A DNA stretch of 64,000 bases, from NCBI GenBank assembly GCA_040754075.1, contig JBFMDH010000006.1:26229-90228 (forward strand). The letters run 5' to 3'. The position numbers were made by a program, and so were the translations under genes. Below, one piece after another: positions 52,868 through 61,406 of the stretch. How positions within the stretch are numbered: position 1 is the stretch's first letter; each line of letters begins with the position of its first letter. Source of the DNA: Acidobacteriota bacterium. Its GTDB lineage: Bacteria > Acidobacteriota > Blastocatellia > UBA7656. Below the pieces are notes generated by a model, which had not been told where the DNA came from, ran no database searches, and saw only the letters and a list, made by a program, of their open reading frames with translations.

Positions 52868-54715
52868 ATGCAGAAAATAAAAGGACGTTATAAAAAAATC
52901 CGTGAGCAGGAAACCGGACGGGTCTATCACAAACCGCGTGGGCGCGGACTGGATATTGCGCTTGCCTATCCGAATACCTATTACATCGGCATGTCGAACC
53001 TCGGTTTCCAGGCGGTCTATCAACTCTTCAATGCTTACGATGAAATCAATTGCGAACGTACCTTTGTTCCCGATGCCGATATTGAAAAAGAGTTCGAGCG
53101 CACACGCGCGCCGCTACTGACGCTTGAGTCGGAAACCCCGGTTGGTGATTTTGATGTGCTGGCGATTTCCGTGTCATTTGAAACCGACTATTTAAACATT
53201 CCGAAACTGTTGCGGCTCGCAAAACTCCCAGTTAAATCCGCAGAGCGCAACGACTATCATCCGCTGGTCGTGATGGGTGGGGCGGCGGCTTTTTTGAATC
53301 CCGAACCGGTCGCCGATTTTGTCGATGTGGTTTGCGTCGGCGAAGGCGAAGTTCTGGTTCCGGCTTTGATTAACGCGATGAACGAAACCGCATCGCGCGA
53401 AGAATTGCTAGTGAAGCTTGCGCAGGAACCCGGATTTTACGTGCCGAAATTTTATGATGTGCATTATCACGAAGACGGTTCGATGGGATTCATTCAACCG
53501 ACGAACGGCGCGCCGCGTCGCGTGTTTACCATGCGCAACCCGATGCGCAAACAGGAAGGCTTCGGCAAATTTGATGATGCGTTTATTCCGGCAAGCGAAA
53601 TTCTCACCGCTAACACGGAGATGAGCGGGCGATACCTGATGGAAATTTCGCGGGGTTGTTCGATGGGCTGCCGCTTTTGCTGGGCAGGTTATTCATACCT
53701 TGCGCCGCGGGTCTTTTCTGCGGAAAAACTTCTCGAACGCGCCGCCGAAATGCGCCAGCACACCGATAAAATCGGTCTGGTTGCAACGGCTGTATGCGAC
53801 CATCCTGAGATTCACGAACTGCTCGACGGACTGGAAAAGCTCGATTACCAGGTTTCGGTTTCGTCACTCAGATTAGACCAGATTTCTCCTGAACTTTTGG
53901 ACGCTCTGGTGCGGCGCAACGACCAGCAAATCGCCATCGCGCCGGAAACCGGTTCTGACCGCTTGCGTCGCGTCATCAACAAAGATTTGACCAACGACCA
54001 GATTGTTGAAATTGCCGAGATGATTCTCACGCGCGGCATCTTCAATCTGAAACTGTATATGATGATTGGATTGCCGACCGAAACCGACGAAGACCTTGAA
54101 GCAATTGTCGAACTTACAAAGCGCATACGCGAACGCATGATTGAAATCGCCCGTCCGCGCGGGCGCGTCGGTTCAGTGATTGTCTCGCTCAATGCCTTTG
54201 TGCCGAAACCGCAGACGCCTTTTCAGTGGGAACCGATTGAATCGGAAAAAGAACTCGACCGCAAAATTAAATTCATCACCCGCGCCTTAAAGCCGGTTCC
54301 CAATGTTGAAGTGCGCGCCATGTCTTCGCGCATCGCTCAACTGCAAGCCTTGCTCAGCCTGGGCGACCGCCGCGTATCGGAATTTATTTTAGAGGTTGAC
54401 CGCACCAGTAACTGGCGACAGGCGATGCGCGGCTGGATGGATTTCGCTTTGCGTCGCCGGTCGCTTGATGAGCCATTGCCGTGGGACGTCGTTGATATAG
54501 GGCTGACGACCGAGTTCATGAAAAAAGAGTACACTCGCGCGATGGGCGAAAAGATTACCAAGCCCTGTCCGGCGATTGATGTCTGCATTCGTTGCGGAGT
54601 GTGCGACCCGCGCAATGTGCCGGAGAATGCTCAATCGCAACTGGAATGGATGAAACCTGTGGTGACGCTCAGTTACAACCGCGCAGAAACCGCGCTTGCA
54701 GCAACCGGTGATTGA
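52868..54715 (+). CDS. B12-binding-domain radical SAM protein (TIGR03960-like)
   Basis: The 615-residue protein has a cobalamin-binding-like Rossmann domain (about 25-180: ALAYPNTYYIGMSNLGFQAVY in position 34-54, VVMGGAAAFLNPEPVADF). The radical SAM core follows, with the CxxxCxxC cluster motif in ISRGCSMGCRFCWAGY (first Cys near 263). A C-terminal pair of cysteines (IRCGVCDP, near 590) could bind a second metal. Family members of this kind are often fused or adjacent to a DUF2344 protein; no such gene is in the next stretch. Reaction unknown, possibly tRNA modification or methyl transfer. Confidence 0.88.
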   Translation: MQKIKGRYKKIREQETGRVYHKPRGRGLDIALAYPNTYYIGMSNLGFQAVYQLFNAYDEINCERTFVPDADIEKEFERTRAPLLTLESETPVGDFDVLAISVSFETDYLNIPKLLRLAKLPVKSAERNDYHPLVVMGGAAAFLNPEPVADFVDVVCVGEGEVLVPALINAMNETASREELLVKLAQEPGFYVPKFYDVHYHEDGSMGFIQPTNGAPRRVFTMRNPMRKQEGFGKFDDAFIPASEILTANTEMSGRYLMEISRGCSMGCRFCWAGYSYLAPRVFSAEKLLERAAEMRQHTDKIGLVATAVCDHPEIHELLDGLEKLDYQVSVSSLRLDQISPELLDALVRRNDQQIAIAPETGSDRLRRVINKDLTNDQIVEIAEMILTRGIFNLKLYMMIGLPTETDEDLEAIVELTKRIRERMIEIARPRGRVGSVIVSLNAFVPKPQTPFQWEPIESEKELDRKIKFITRALKPVPNVEVRAMSSRIAQLQALLSLGDRRVSEFILEVDRTSNWRQAMRGWMDFALRRRSLDEPLPWDVVDIGLTTEFMKKEYTRAMGEKITKPCPAIDVCIRCGVCDPRNVPENAQSQLEWMKPVVTLSYNRAETALAATGD

Positions 54716-54745
54716 TTTATGAAGACCATGATTTGTTGACTTCAG

Positions 54746-55144
54746 TTAAAGTATTTCTACTTTAGCCTCAACACAGCGAGACAGCGAAGCATCGCCGGTT
54801 AAAAACAAATCCGAATTTTCTTTAATAGCAGTTGCCAAATGGATGGCATCGGGAGTTTTGAAGCCATAAGTAGCGCGAAGTTCTGTTGCTTTATCAATGA
54901 TTGCTTCATCAATTTCAACAACCTTCACCGACGTTTGCGTAAAAAAGGCGTCAAATTTTGCAAGTAAATTGCTCTCTCCATCGCGTAAAGGTTTTACTCG
55001 ACATTCAAGTTTAGAAAGAATGGAAGTGATAACGGTTCCGCCCTGCGATTCAAACAGTTTAATTTTATTGATTACCTCATCTCGAAAGGGTGAGACGCTT
55101 TCAATCGCATAGATAATGGAATTGGCATCCAGGTAAAGTTTCAT
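54746..55144 (-). CDS. PIN-domain toxin (VapC-like)
   Basis: The 132-residue protein has acidic PIN residues in LYLDANSIIYAIE (Asp6), SILSKLECRV (Glu), TPDAIHLATA (Asp) and FLTGDASLSRC (Asp). PIN toxins are Mg2+-dependent RNases that often cut tRNA. It overlaps the upstream antitoxin gene by four bases. It converges with the radical SAM gene. Confidence 0.85.
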   Translation of the reverse strand: MKLYLDANSIIYAIESVSPFRDEVINKIKLFESQGGTVITSILSKLECRVKPLRDGESNLLAKFDAFFTQTSVKVVEIDEAIIDKATELRATYGFKTPDAIHLATAIKENSDLFLTGDASLSRCVEAKVEIL

Positions 55145-55383
55145 TGTCCATTATCCCAGGCATCACGCTCTTCGCGGATTTGCGCGTCAATTTCTTCTTT
55201 AGTGCGCTTGCCTTCAGGGAGTTGTTGCAGAAATTCAAATACCGGCTGGTTATGGCAAATGCGGCTTTTGCGAACCAATCGCAGAACAACTTCCACATCG
55301 TTTGTCGTTTCCAAAACCGGTTCTTCCAGTTCAACGGTAGTCGGACTGGTTAATCTTCCTTTAATGAGAAGGGCTTCTTGCAT
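55141..55383 (-). CDS. Putative antitoxin of the PIN toxin
   Basis: The 80-residue protein reads MQEALLIKGRLTSPTTVELE at the N-terminus, a pattern common to small antitoxins beside PIN toxins, then a basic middle and an acidic C-terminus (EIDAQIREERDAWDNG). No DNA-binding fold is certain. ATG 55383 has a GGGGA site 9 nt upstream. Four-base overlap with the toxin shows coupling. Confidence 0.7.
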   Translation of the reverse strand: MQEALLIKGRLTSPTTVELEEPVLETTNDVEVVLRLVRKSRICHNQPVFEFLQQLPEGKRTKEEIDAQIREERDAWDNGQ

Positions 55384-55454
55384 CGGTCTTTTCCCCTGTA
55401 TCGAAATTTTGCGACATGATGATATGCAATTGAAATATTCAAAATATTTCGTGC

Positions 55455-55485
55455 TTGACTGCTTCTTAACACATTGGCAATTATA
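55455..55485 (+). promoter_or_regulatory. Promoter that would give a leaderless mRNA
   Basis: TTGACT (55455-55460) is followed at 17-19 nt by CAATTATA. The predicted start falls at or next to the ATG at 55492, which has no Shine-Dalgarno. Confidence 0.4.
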
Positions 55486-55491
55486 AATCAC

Positions 55492-56013
55492 ATGAGACGA
55501 ACCCGATTAGCAATAATTTGTTTATTACTTATTTTTTATCTTTCTCATTTTACAACTCAATCTACGAGCCTCGCGCAAAGCAAAGCGAATATGAGCGGGA
55601 CGTGGGTGTTGGATAAATCGCGAAGCAATTTCGGCAGATTCGCGAAAGATGCCGCGAACGCCAAAATCACCTTGCGTATTTCGCACAAAGAACCGACCGT
55701 GAGGATGACACGTTCGGGAAGTTTGAATGGCGAATCGCGTTCGCAAAGTTTGACCTATTACACAGACGGTCGCGGCGAAACCAATCCCGGATTGCTCAGT
55801 AGTTCATCGGCGAAATCGAAAACCAAATGGGAAGGCGCGAAGTTGGTGACCCATTCCTATGCTACGGTTTCAATGGGTAATGAAAGCATTCAGGTTGAAA
55901 CCATTGAACGGCGCGAACTATCAAGCGACGGCAAAACCTTAACCGTATCGGTTACGGCGACGAGTCCACGCGGGCTTGAAAATTTAAAGCTGGTCTTTTC
56001 GCGCTCTTCTTAA
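55492..56013 (+). CDS. Small secreted protein, lipocalin-like repeats
   Basis: The 173-residue protein has a signal peptide (RLAIICLLLIFYLSHF, cleavage near residue 28). The mature part begins MSGTWVLDKSRSNFGRF, a motif seen in many acidobacterial secreted proteins with a small beta-barrel. Alternating strands follow (ITLRISHKEPTVRMTRSG and SVTATSPRGLENLKLVFS). No catalytic residue is obvious. The ATG lacks a ribosome site; the mRNA may be leaderless. Confidence 0.7.
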   Translation: MRRTRLAIICLLLIFYLSHFTTQSTSLAQSKANMSGTWVLDKSRSNFGRFAKDAANAKITLRISHKEPTVRMTRSGSLNGESRSQSLTYYTDGRGETNPGLLSSSSAKSKTKWEGAKLVTHSYATVSMGNESIQVETIERRELSSDGKTLTVSVTATSPRGLENLKLVFSRSS

Positions 56014-56161
56014 AACATTCGCGGTCAAAGAACAAGCAACGCTGCTTAACACTTGTCGTAATCGAGCGACAGTATAACCCTTCGATTAATCAGGCAAAAC
56101 TCAGCTTGGATGGCTTTCCTGACTAACCTCACTGGGAGACGCCACTCATCTCGTCGCGCGT

Positions 56162-56641
56162 CTACTCTCGGTTTGACGCCAACAATTTTTTGATGAGCGC
56201 CATCTGGCCGGCATGATAGAGATGGTGCTGTGTGACGCCAATGAACTGCGTGTAAGCGGTGTAAGAAACCTCACGAACCAAAGGCTCATCCAGACGCTCG
56301 ACAGGAAAACTTTTTATTGCCTGCCGAAATTCATTGTTCAGTTGTTTCAACAGGCTGACAGACTCATGCCAGTTTTCAGCCGTTGGCGCTGGAACGGCGG
56401 GCCAGCCTTCAGCCGCTGTCATTTGCCTGCCATCGCCCTTGAGTCGCCGCAAAACCAGATGGTAATCGCTGCACAGATGCAGAACCAACTCCCAGATACT
56501 ATGCGCCCCGGCAATCGGGTGTGCGGCGGCATGCTCGGCAGTAACGCCTTCAAGAATTTCGAGAACCGACGGGCCGTGCCACGCCTCACCTTCAAGCGTT
56601 TTCGCTAATTGTTCTTCTAATCTGTTCAGTTCAGTGTGCAT
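56162..56641 (-). CDS. DinB-family metal-binding four-helix protein
   Basis: The 159-residue protein fits the DinB_2 fold: His in AGAHSIWELVLHLCSDY, a second in the QHHLYHAGQMALIKK C-terminal helix. The three-His site usually binds Ni or Zn. Members include thiol S-transferases (bacillithiol, mycothiol). AAGGGAG precedes the ATG. Function in this organism unknown. Confidence 0.85.
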   Translation of the reverse strand: MHTELNRLEEQLAKTLEGEAWHGPSVLEILEGVTAEHAAAHPIAGAHSIWELVLHLCSDYHLVLRRLKGDGRQMTAAEGWPAVPAPTAENWHESVSLLKQLNNEFRQAIKSFPVERLDEPLVREVSYTAYTQFIGVTQHHLYHAGQMALIKKLLASNRE

Positions 56642-56770
56642 ATTTCACTCCCTTGTTATCAGCCGAACGCAACAGGCGAACGGGTATGCAAACGACAACC
56701 AAAGAATCTTGGGATTCCGCTTCGCCCACTTCAGTCGAATCGTTTGTTGGATGCCGTCCCTTCGTCAAAC

Positions 56771-57256
56771 TTAGTTGGCTACAATAATTCTACATTGGTC
56801 ACAAACCGATCTATTTACCTCTTCGACCAATCGCCTGTTGCATCTTGGACAATTGCTCAGTGCTTCAAACTTCTCTTCACCTGTATCTTGAAACCACCAG
56901 TAATAACAATGCCGGATTGATTGTAGCTTCTCACATAGTTTGTAACCACGTTCATTCACTGGGCTATGTGGATCGGAAAGCTGCGACCGTGCCCAATCTT
57001 CAAACTCTCCCGAATCAAGCCACAGGTTGTAAAAACAACTATAGAACTGACGCCAAGAAGCGATCTCATCAACTACACTTGGTGTTAGCTGAAGCCTTTC
57101 CGGTTGAACCTCTTGATTGCAGATCGCACAGCGAATGGGATTCTCAGAAATTGCATAACATAGAATGATCGGATATGCCTCCTCGCAATAGCAGATTTCA
57201 TCTGCTGGTGTTAGAGGCGAAGGTTTAAGCTTCCAATATGGATCATTCTCTGACAT
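56771..57256 (-). CDS. Zinc-ribbon protein of unknown function (DUF2310-like)
   Basis: The 161-residue protein (ATG 57256, MSENDPYWKLKP) has two candidate zinc sites. One is CAICN (near 48) after CYAISENPI; the other is a C-terminal CPRCNRR...CDQC knuckle. The middle is Trp/Tyr-rich (WRQFYSCFYNLWLDSGEFEDW). The arrangement resembles proteins annotated as Zn-ribbon, possibly nucleic-acid binding (DUF2310). I am not sure of the family. A+T content is higher than that of its neighbours. Confidence 0.65.
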   Translation of the reverse strand: MSENDPYWKLKPSPLTPADEICYCEEAYPIILCYAISENPIRCAICNQEVQPERLQLTPSVVDEIASWRQFYSCFYNLWLDSGEFEDWARSQLSDPHSPVNERGYKLCEKLQSIRHCYYWWFQDTGEEKFEALSNCPRCNRRLVEEVNRSVCDQCRIIVAN

Positions 57257-57314
57257 AGCTGTATTAGAGTACGGTCGCACTTTAGGCGTCTAACAAGTAT
57301 CTGTCACCAAAATC

Positions 57315-57355
57315 TAAAAAATTGAGCTGCAAATTATCGCTTTTAAATTTGCAGC
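57315..57355 (-). terminator. Rho-independent terminator of the MaoC gene
   Basis: On the minus strand GCTGCAAATT pairs with AATTTGCAGC and is followed by a CAATTTTTT tail. Confidence 0.65.
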
Positions 57356-57395
57356 AATCATTATTTGAGGATTTTGTTTGTCAAAACTATCGAAA

Positions 57396-57836
57396 TTATT
57401 TGCGGCGTTTGATTAACACTTTGGCGGTGTAACTGACCGCAACTTCGCCGCGTTGGTTGATGACTTCGTTAAGCATGGTGATGATGCCGCTGTTTTCATC
57501 GCGTTCGCTTTTGGCTTCGACTTTCTGTTTGACGTAAATCGTATCGCCGATAAACGTCGGTTTGACGAAGCGTAAACGATCCAACCCGTAAAACGCCAGC
57601 ACCGTATCGGCAGTTTGTCCGAGTCGCACCGATAAACCTGTGGCGATGGAAAAGACCAATGCGCCGTGAGCGATGCGTTGTTTGAACATGCCTTTGGCGG
57701 CGAACTCGGCGTTGGTGTGAATTTCGTTCCAGTCGCCTGTCAGACTGGCGAAATTCACAATATCGGTTTCAGTTATCGTGCGCCCTGCGGTGATGGCTTC
57801 CTGTCCGACTTCAAAGTCTTCAAAATATTTTCCCAT
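57396..57836 (-). CDS. MaoC-family dehydratase ((R)-specific enoyl-CoA hydratase fold)
   Basis: The 146-residue hot-dog protein has the hydratase-2 catalytic pair in LTGDWNEIHTN (Asp, His) and the conserved RIAHGALVFSIATGL. It adds water to enoyl-CoA or a related thioester. GAGGAG lies 6 nt before the ATG. Single gene with its own terminator. Confidence 0.88.
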   Translation of the reverse strand: MGKYFEDFEVGQEAITAGRTITETDIVNFASLTGDWNEIHTNAEFAAKGMFKQRIAHGALVFSIATGLSVRLGQTADTVLAFYGLDRLRFVKPTFIGDTIYVKQKVEAKSERDENSGIITMLNEVINQRGEVAVSYTAKVLIKRRK

Positions 57837-57900
57837 TGCGCGCTCCTCAAAGTTTAAGGTGACAGCTTGCTCAAAATGTTGTGGCTTTCAAGGCTTTCCA

Positions 57901-58050
57901 AACTACGGAACAGACGGAAAGCTTCGCGGAACAAACGGAAAACCGTCTGATTGTTATTCAATGCGTCTGCTTCAATTGTTCGTAAAACTCTTCGCCACAC
58001 TGAAAAACTTTCCGGTTGTTCCGTAAACCTTTTTCGTATGTTCCGTGGTT
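57901..58050. repeat. Inverted-repeat element with ACGGAACA units
   Basis: Arm 57901-57945, made of ACGGAACA and ACGGAAA units, pairs with 58006-58050 at roughly three quarters of positions. The spacer is 60 nt with no gene. It lies between the MaoC and DUF2889 genes. Confidence 0.75.
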
Positions 58051-58059
58051 AAATCGAAA

Positions 58060-58590
58060 TTATGAATTCGCACACTCCTCTTTTTCCATCGCCTCTTCAA
58101 ATACTTTGTCCGCGGCGTCGCTGAAGATGTAACAGGTATTGCGCAGTTGCGGCATCCAATTGAGTACGACCATGCGGCGTTTGGCGTCGCTTTTCATCAA
58201 CTCTTCCCAATCGATATTTTCATTTTCGGCTTTGCGGCGATTGGCGTAATAGTTCATCTGAAAAGCACAGGTCGCCATATCATTAACCAAGGTATGCAAA
58301 TGATTGCAACTGTCGGAACTGCCCAAAACATCAGAAAGAAATTTGCGAAAGCCGCGTCCGATTTTTGCGCCAACCAGTCGCGGCAGCACCGCATAAGCGC
58401 CCTGGCAAAATCCCGGATAGGGCATGCGTTCGATGCCGCCTTCTGCCTGTTGAATGACATAGCCCGGATAACTCACAAGCAAACGCGCATGGACAGAATG
58501 CACCGTGTCATTGAGCGAACCGATGATTTCAAAATTGCTATCATCAACCCATTCCATTTCAACTTTGATGTCTCTGGTAAATGTGGACAT
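58060..58590 (-). CDS. DUF2889 protein
   Basis: The 176-residue protein begins MSTFTRDIKVEMEWVDDSNF and contains FEIIGSLNDTVHSVHA, GFCQGAYAVLPRLVG and SDSCNHLHTLVNDMATCAFQ. This pattern is typical of DUF2889 proteins, whose role is unknown and which often sit near fatty-acid or thioester genes; MaoC is the neighbour here. ATG 58590 is preferred; an upstream extension has no good ribosome site. Confidence 0.75.
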   Translation of the reverse strand: MSTFTRDIKVEMEWVDDSNFEIIGSLNDTVHSVHARLLVSYPGYVIQQAEGGIERMPYPGFCQGAYAVLPRLVGAKIGRGFRKFLSDVLGSSDSCNHLHTLVNDMATCAFQMNYYANRRKAENENIDWEELMKSDAKRRMVVLNWMPQLRNTCYIFSDAADKVFEEAMEKEECANS

Positions 58591-58643
58591 TGATTTTCTA
58601 TTCTCCACTCGGCAATTTAAAAAAATGCAAGATAGCACCTCGC

Positions 58644-58700
58644 ACAAAAAAACAAAAGCGAAGCTCACGATTGCTTCATCACTGTGCAAGCTTCACTTTT
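58644..58700 (-). terminator. Rho-independent terminator of the amidohydrolase gene
   Basis: On the minus strand AAAAGTGAAGCTTGCAC pairs with GTGAGCTTCGCTTTT around a short loop, followed by GTTTTTTTG. Confidence 0.75.
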
Positions 58701-58726
58701 TGTTGGTAGCGAATCTTTTGACGAAG

Positions 58727-60067
58727 TTAATACTTTAGGGCTGCTTGATAAATCAGTTTGCCGTCTCTGATGGTATAACGCACATCAGCAAAAGCCCGCA
58801 CATCGCGCGATGGGTCGTGGTTCAAAACGACAATATCCGCAATCCAACCGGGAGCAATGCGTCCAAGCCTTGCTGACTCGCCGAATTTTGCAGCAGGCAC
58901 AGTTGTCATTGATGCGAGGATTTGGCGAAAGCTCATTCCTGCCTGGCTCATCAGAACATATTCATCGGTAGGGTCATAATCATCCATCCCGCCGACATCT
59001 GTGCCAAATAAAACCGCGCCGCCCACAGCAAGCCAATCGCGTAACTGTCCGGTAATGACCTCAGCGCGCGCCTTGGTAAGTGATGCGCGGTCATGGCGCA
59101 GATGATAAATCCAGATTTTCAAAGTCGGGATGAGCGCGACTTGGGCATCTCGCAGGGTGTCCAGAACTTCTTTATCCCAGACACCGGATGGCGGGGTGGT
59201 GTGGGCGATGAAATCAACTCCGCCTCGGGCTGCGGCAAGTATGCCATCGCGATTGGTCGGGTGTACAAAGACCGGTTTATGCCGGCGATGTGCTTCCTCG
59301 ACAGCAACGCGAATGACCTCGACCGGCAAAACCGAAAACGGCGGACTCGTATCGGTCGCAAATATTTTCAATCCATCCCGGTCTCGCTCGAAAAGTTTAT
59401 TGCAAACCGCCTGAGCTTCAGTCGCATTTGTCGCTTCAGCCACGGTTGGCGTCATTACACCGAGAATCCTTAAAATCGTTTCTGACGGTAAGCTACTACT
59501 CTTACCCACTAAGGCTTCACCGGTAGCGCGAATTCTTGGTCCTTTGACCTCACCGGATTCGATGCGGTCACGAATCCGACGAGTGTTTTCCAGAGGCGAA
59601 CCTAAATCGAAAACGCTGGTGAAACCATAGCGCGTGAGCATGGTTTGAATTTGACCGGTGAGTTCCGCAGCAGGAATATTGCCGGCATCTGTCCATTTTC
59701 TTTCAAAGAAATGTACATGGCTATTCCAGAATCCGGCAGTGATGGTAAGACCTGAACAGTTTAAGGTAGGAACGCCTCTGGGAATGGTCACGGCATTGCG
59801 GCGACCGACCGCCGCAATCTTGCCATCGCGTATAACTATCACACCATTATGAATGGGAGGGTCAGTGGGGTTTGTATAGATTGTCCCGCCGACTAATACA
59901 AGTTGTCCGCTTGCGGTGACAGCAGAGGTCTGAGCCTGTATTGATAAGCTGGAATTTGAGAAAAGAATTACCAGTAGAAGCGGCAGGGTAAAAATTTCCC
60001 AGCCCGGCACAACACCCGACCTTCGTTTGGCGCGAGATAGTTCATCCTGTGATGCACCGGGCTTCAT
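58727..60067 (-). CDS. Exported amidohydrolase-family protein
   Basis: The 446-residue protein has a hydrophobic export segment (about 26-48, LLLVILFSNSSLSIQAQT) after a charged start. It then shows the amidohydrolase pattern: metal ligands in FWNSHVHFF (HxH), PVFVHPTN and DFIAHTTPPSG (His), and VLFGTDVGGMDDY (Asp). The C-terminal beta-sandwich ends IADIVVLNHDPS. The family hydrolyses amide or cyclic amide bonds (imidazolonepropionase/prolidase-like group). Substrate unknown. A terminator follows at 58700. Confidence 0.85.
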   Translation of the reverse strand: MKPGASQDELSRAKRRSGVVPGWEIFTLPLLLVILFSNSSLSIQAQTSAVTASGQLVLVGGTIYTNPTDPPIHNGVIVIRDGKIAAVGRRNAVTIPRGVPTLNCSGLTITAGFWNSHVHFFERKWTDAGNIPAAELTGQIQTMLTRYGFTSVFDLGSPLENTRRIRDRIESGEVKGPRIRATGEALVGKSSSLPSETILRILGVMTPTVAEATNATEAQAVCNKLFERDRDGLKIFATDTSPPFSVLPVEVIRVAVEEAHRRHKPVFVHPTNRDGILAAARGGVDFIAHTTPPSGVWDKEVLDTLRDAQVALIPTLKIWIYHLRHDRASLTKARAEVITGQLRDWLAVGGAVLFGTDVGGMDDYDPTDEYVLMSQAGMSFRQILASMTTVPAAKFGESARLGRIAPGWIADIVVLNHDPSRDVRAFADVRYTIRDGKLIYQAALKY

Positions 60068-60096
60068 ATTGACACTCGTCGTGGTCGGCTGCGATT

Positions 60097-61248
60097 TTAA
60101 TCCGAAGCCGCGCCCTGCCCTTTAGCCAGTTCATCGCTTTTCGCTTGAATGGAAGCAAGCAGTTTTTCAAACGGTTGAATGAACAATGATACACCTTCGT
60201 CTAAAACCTGTTGGGTCACTGCACTGAGGCTGATACCGGCTTTTTCGAGTTTCGCCAAAACATTGCGTTCATCGTCGAGGTTGTCTTCAATAGAAATACG
60301 CGGTTTGCCGTGGTCTTTGAAAGCTTTGTAGGTTGCCGCCGGAATCGTATTGACGGTTTCCGTGCCGATGAGCGTTTCAACATAATAAACATCCGGGTAG
60401 GCGGGGTTTTTCGTTGAAGTCGAAGCCCACAAAGGTCTTTGCACCATTGCGCCTTTGGCTTTCAATGCCGCAAAACGGTCGCTATGGAAATTTTCTTTGT
60501 AAAGTTGATACGCCATCTTGGCATTGGCAATGGCGACGCGCCCCTCGATGGATTTGAGTTCGGCTTTCTTTTCTTCGCTATCCGCCTGTTCAATCAATGC
60601 CGCGAGTTTTTTATCCACCGCGCTATCAATGCGACTCACGAAGAAACTGGCAACCGAAGCGATGCCATCAACCGGTTTGCCTTCATTCATGCGCCGCGTC
60701 AGCCCGTTGATATAGGCATCCATCGTCCCCTGATAGGCTGCAAGCGAAAACAGCAAGGTGATGTTGATATTGATGCCTTCGTACAGACACGCTTCGATTG
60801 CCGGAAGCCCCGCCTGGGTGCCGGGAATTTTAATCATAATGTTTGGGCGGTCAACCGCTTTCCACAAGCGTCGCGCCTCTTCAATGGTCGCTTGCGTATC
60901 GTGAGCCAGCAGCGGCGAACATTCGAGGCTCACATAACCGTCCAGCTTGTTGGTCTTTTCATAGACCGGTTTTAGGATGTCGGCGGCGGTTTGAATATCG
61001 CGAATGGCGAGCGCCTCATAAATTTCCATAGCGCTTTTTCTTTCAGCGACAAGCTCTTTCAATTGTTCGTTGTAATCATCGGAACTGCTGATGGCTTTTT
61101 CAAAAATCGCCGGATTCGATGTCATGCCGCGCAAATCGTCTTCGCGAATCATGCGTTCAAATTCGCCCGAAATCAGCAGTTTTCTTTCGATATTGTCATA
61201 CCAGATGGATTGCCCCAGATTGTTTAATTCGACCAGCGGATTGCTCAT
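60097..61248 (-). CDS. tal: Transaldolase
   Basis: The 383-residue protein resembles the long (type 2, TalB-distinct) transaldolases. Motifs are DDLRGMTSNPAIFEKAI at the N-terminus, YVSLECSPLLAHDTQ, and IMIKIPGTQAGLPAIE with the Schiff-base Lys. PLWASTSTKNPAYPD follows. It transfers dihydroxyacetone units in the pentose phosphate pathway. AAAGGAG lies 9 nt before the ATG. The amidohydrolase starts 29 nt downstream and may be cotranscribed. Confidence 0.95.
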   Translation of the reverse strand: MSNPLVELNNLGQSIWYDNIERKLLISGEFERMIREDDLRGMTSNPAIFEKAISSSDDYNEQLKELVAERKSAMEIYEALAIRDIQTAADILKPVYEKTNKLDGYVSLECSPLLAHDTQATIEEARRLWKAVDRPNIMIKIPGTQAGLPAIEACLYEGININITLLFSLAAYQGTMDAYINGLTRRMNEGKPVDGIASVASFFVSRIDSAVDKKLAALIEQADSEEKKAELKSIEGRVAIANAKMAYQLYKENFHSDRFAALKAKGAMVQRPLWASTSTKNPAYPDVYYVETLIGTETVNTIPAATYKAFKDHGKPRISIEDNLDDERNVLAKLEKAGISLSAVTQQVLDEGVSLFIQPFEKLLASIQAKSDELAKGQGAASD

Positions 61249-61406
61249 AAATTCATTCTCCTTTTCTTAAACGCAGCGATGATTTGATCGTCGGTTTGAT
61301 TATGTCCGCCTATGCGCGACAACGCAACGCGCTTTAAATTTAACTGGACGTGAATCGGTTTTCGCCGACAGCGGTTACTTTATCAATTAAAACCTGAAAA
61401 CGAAAA

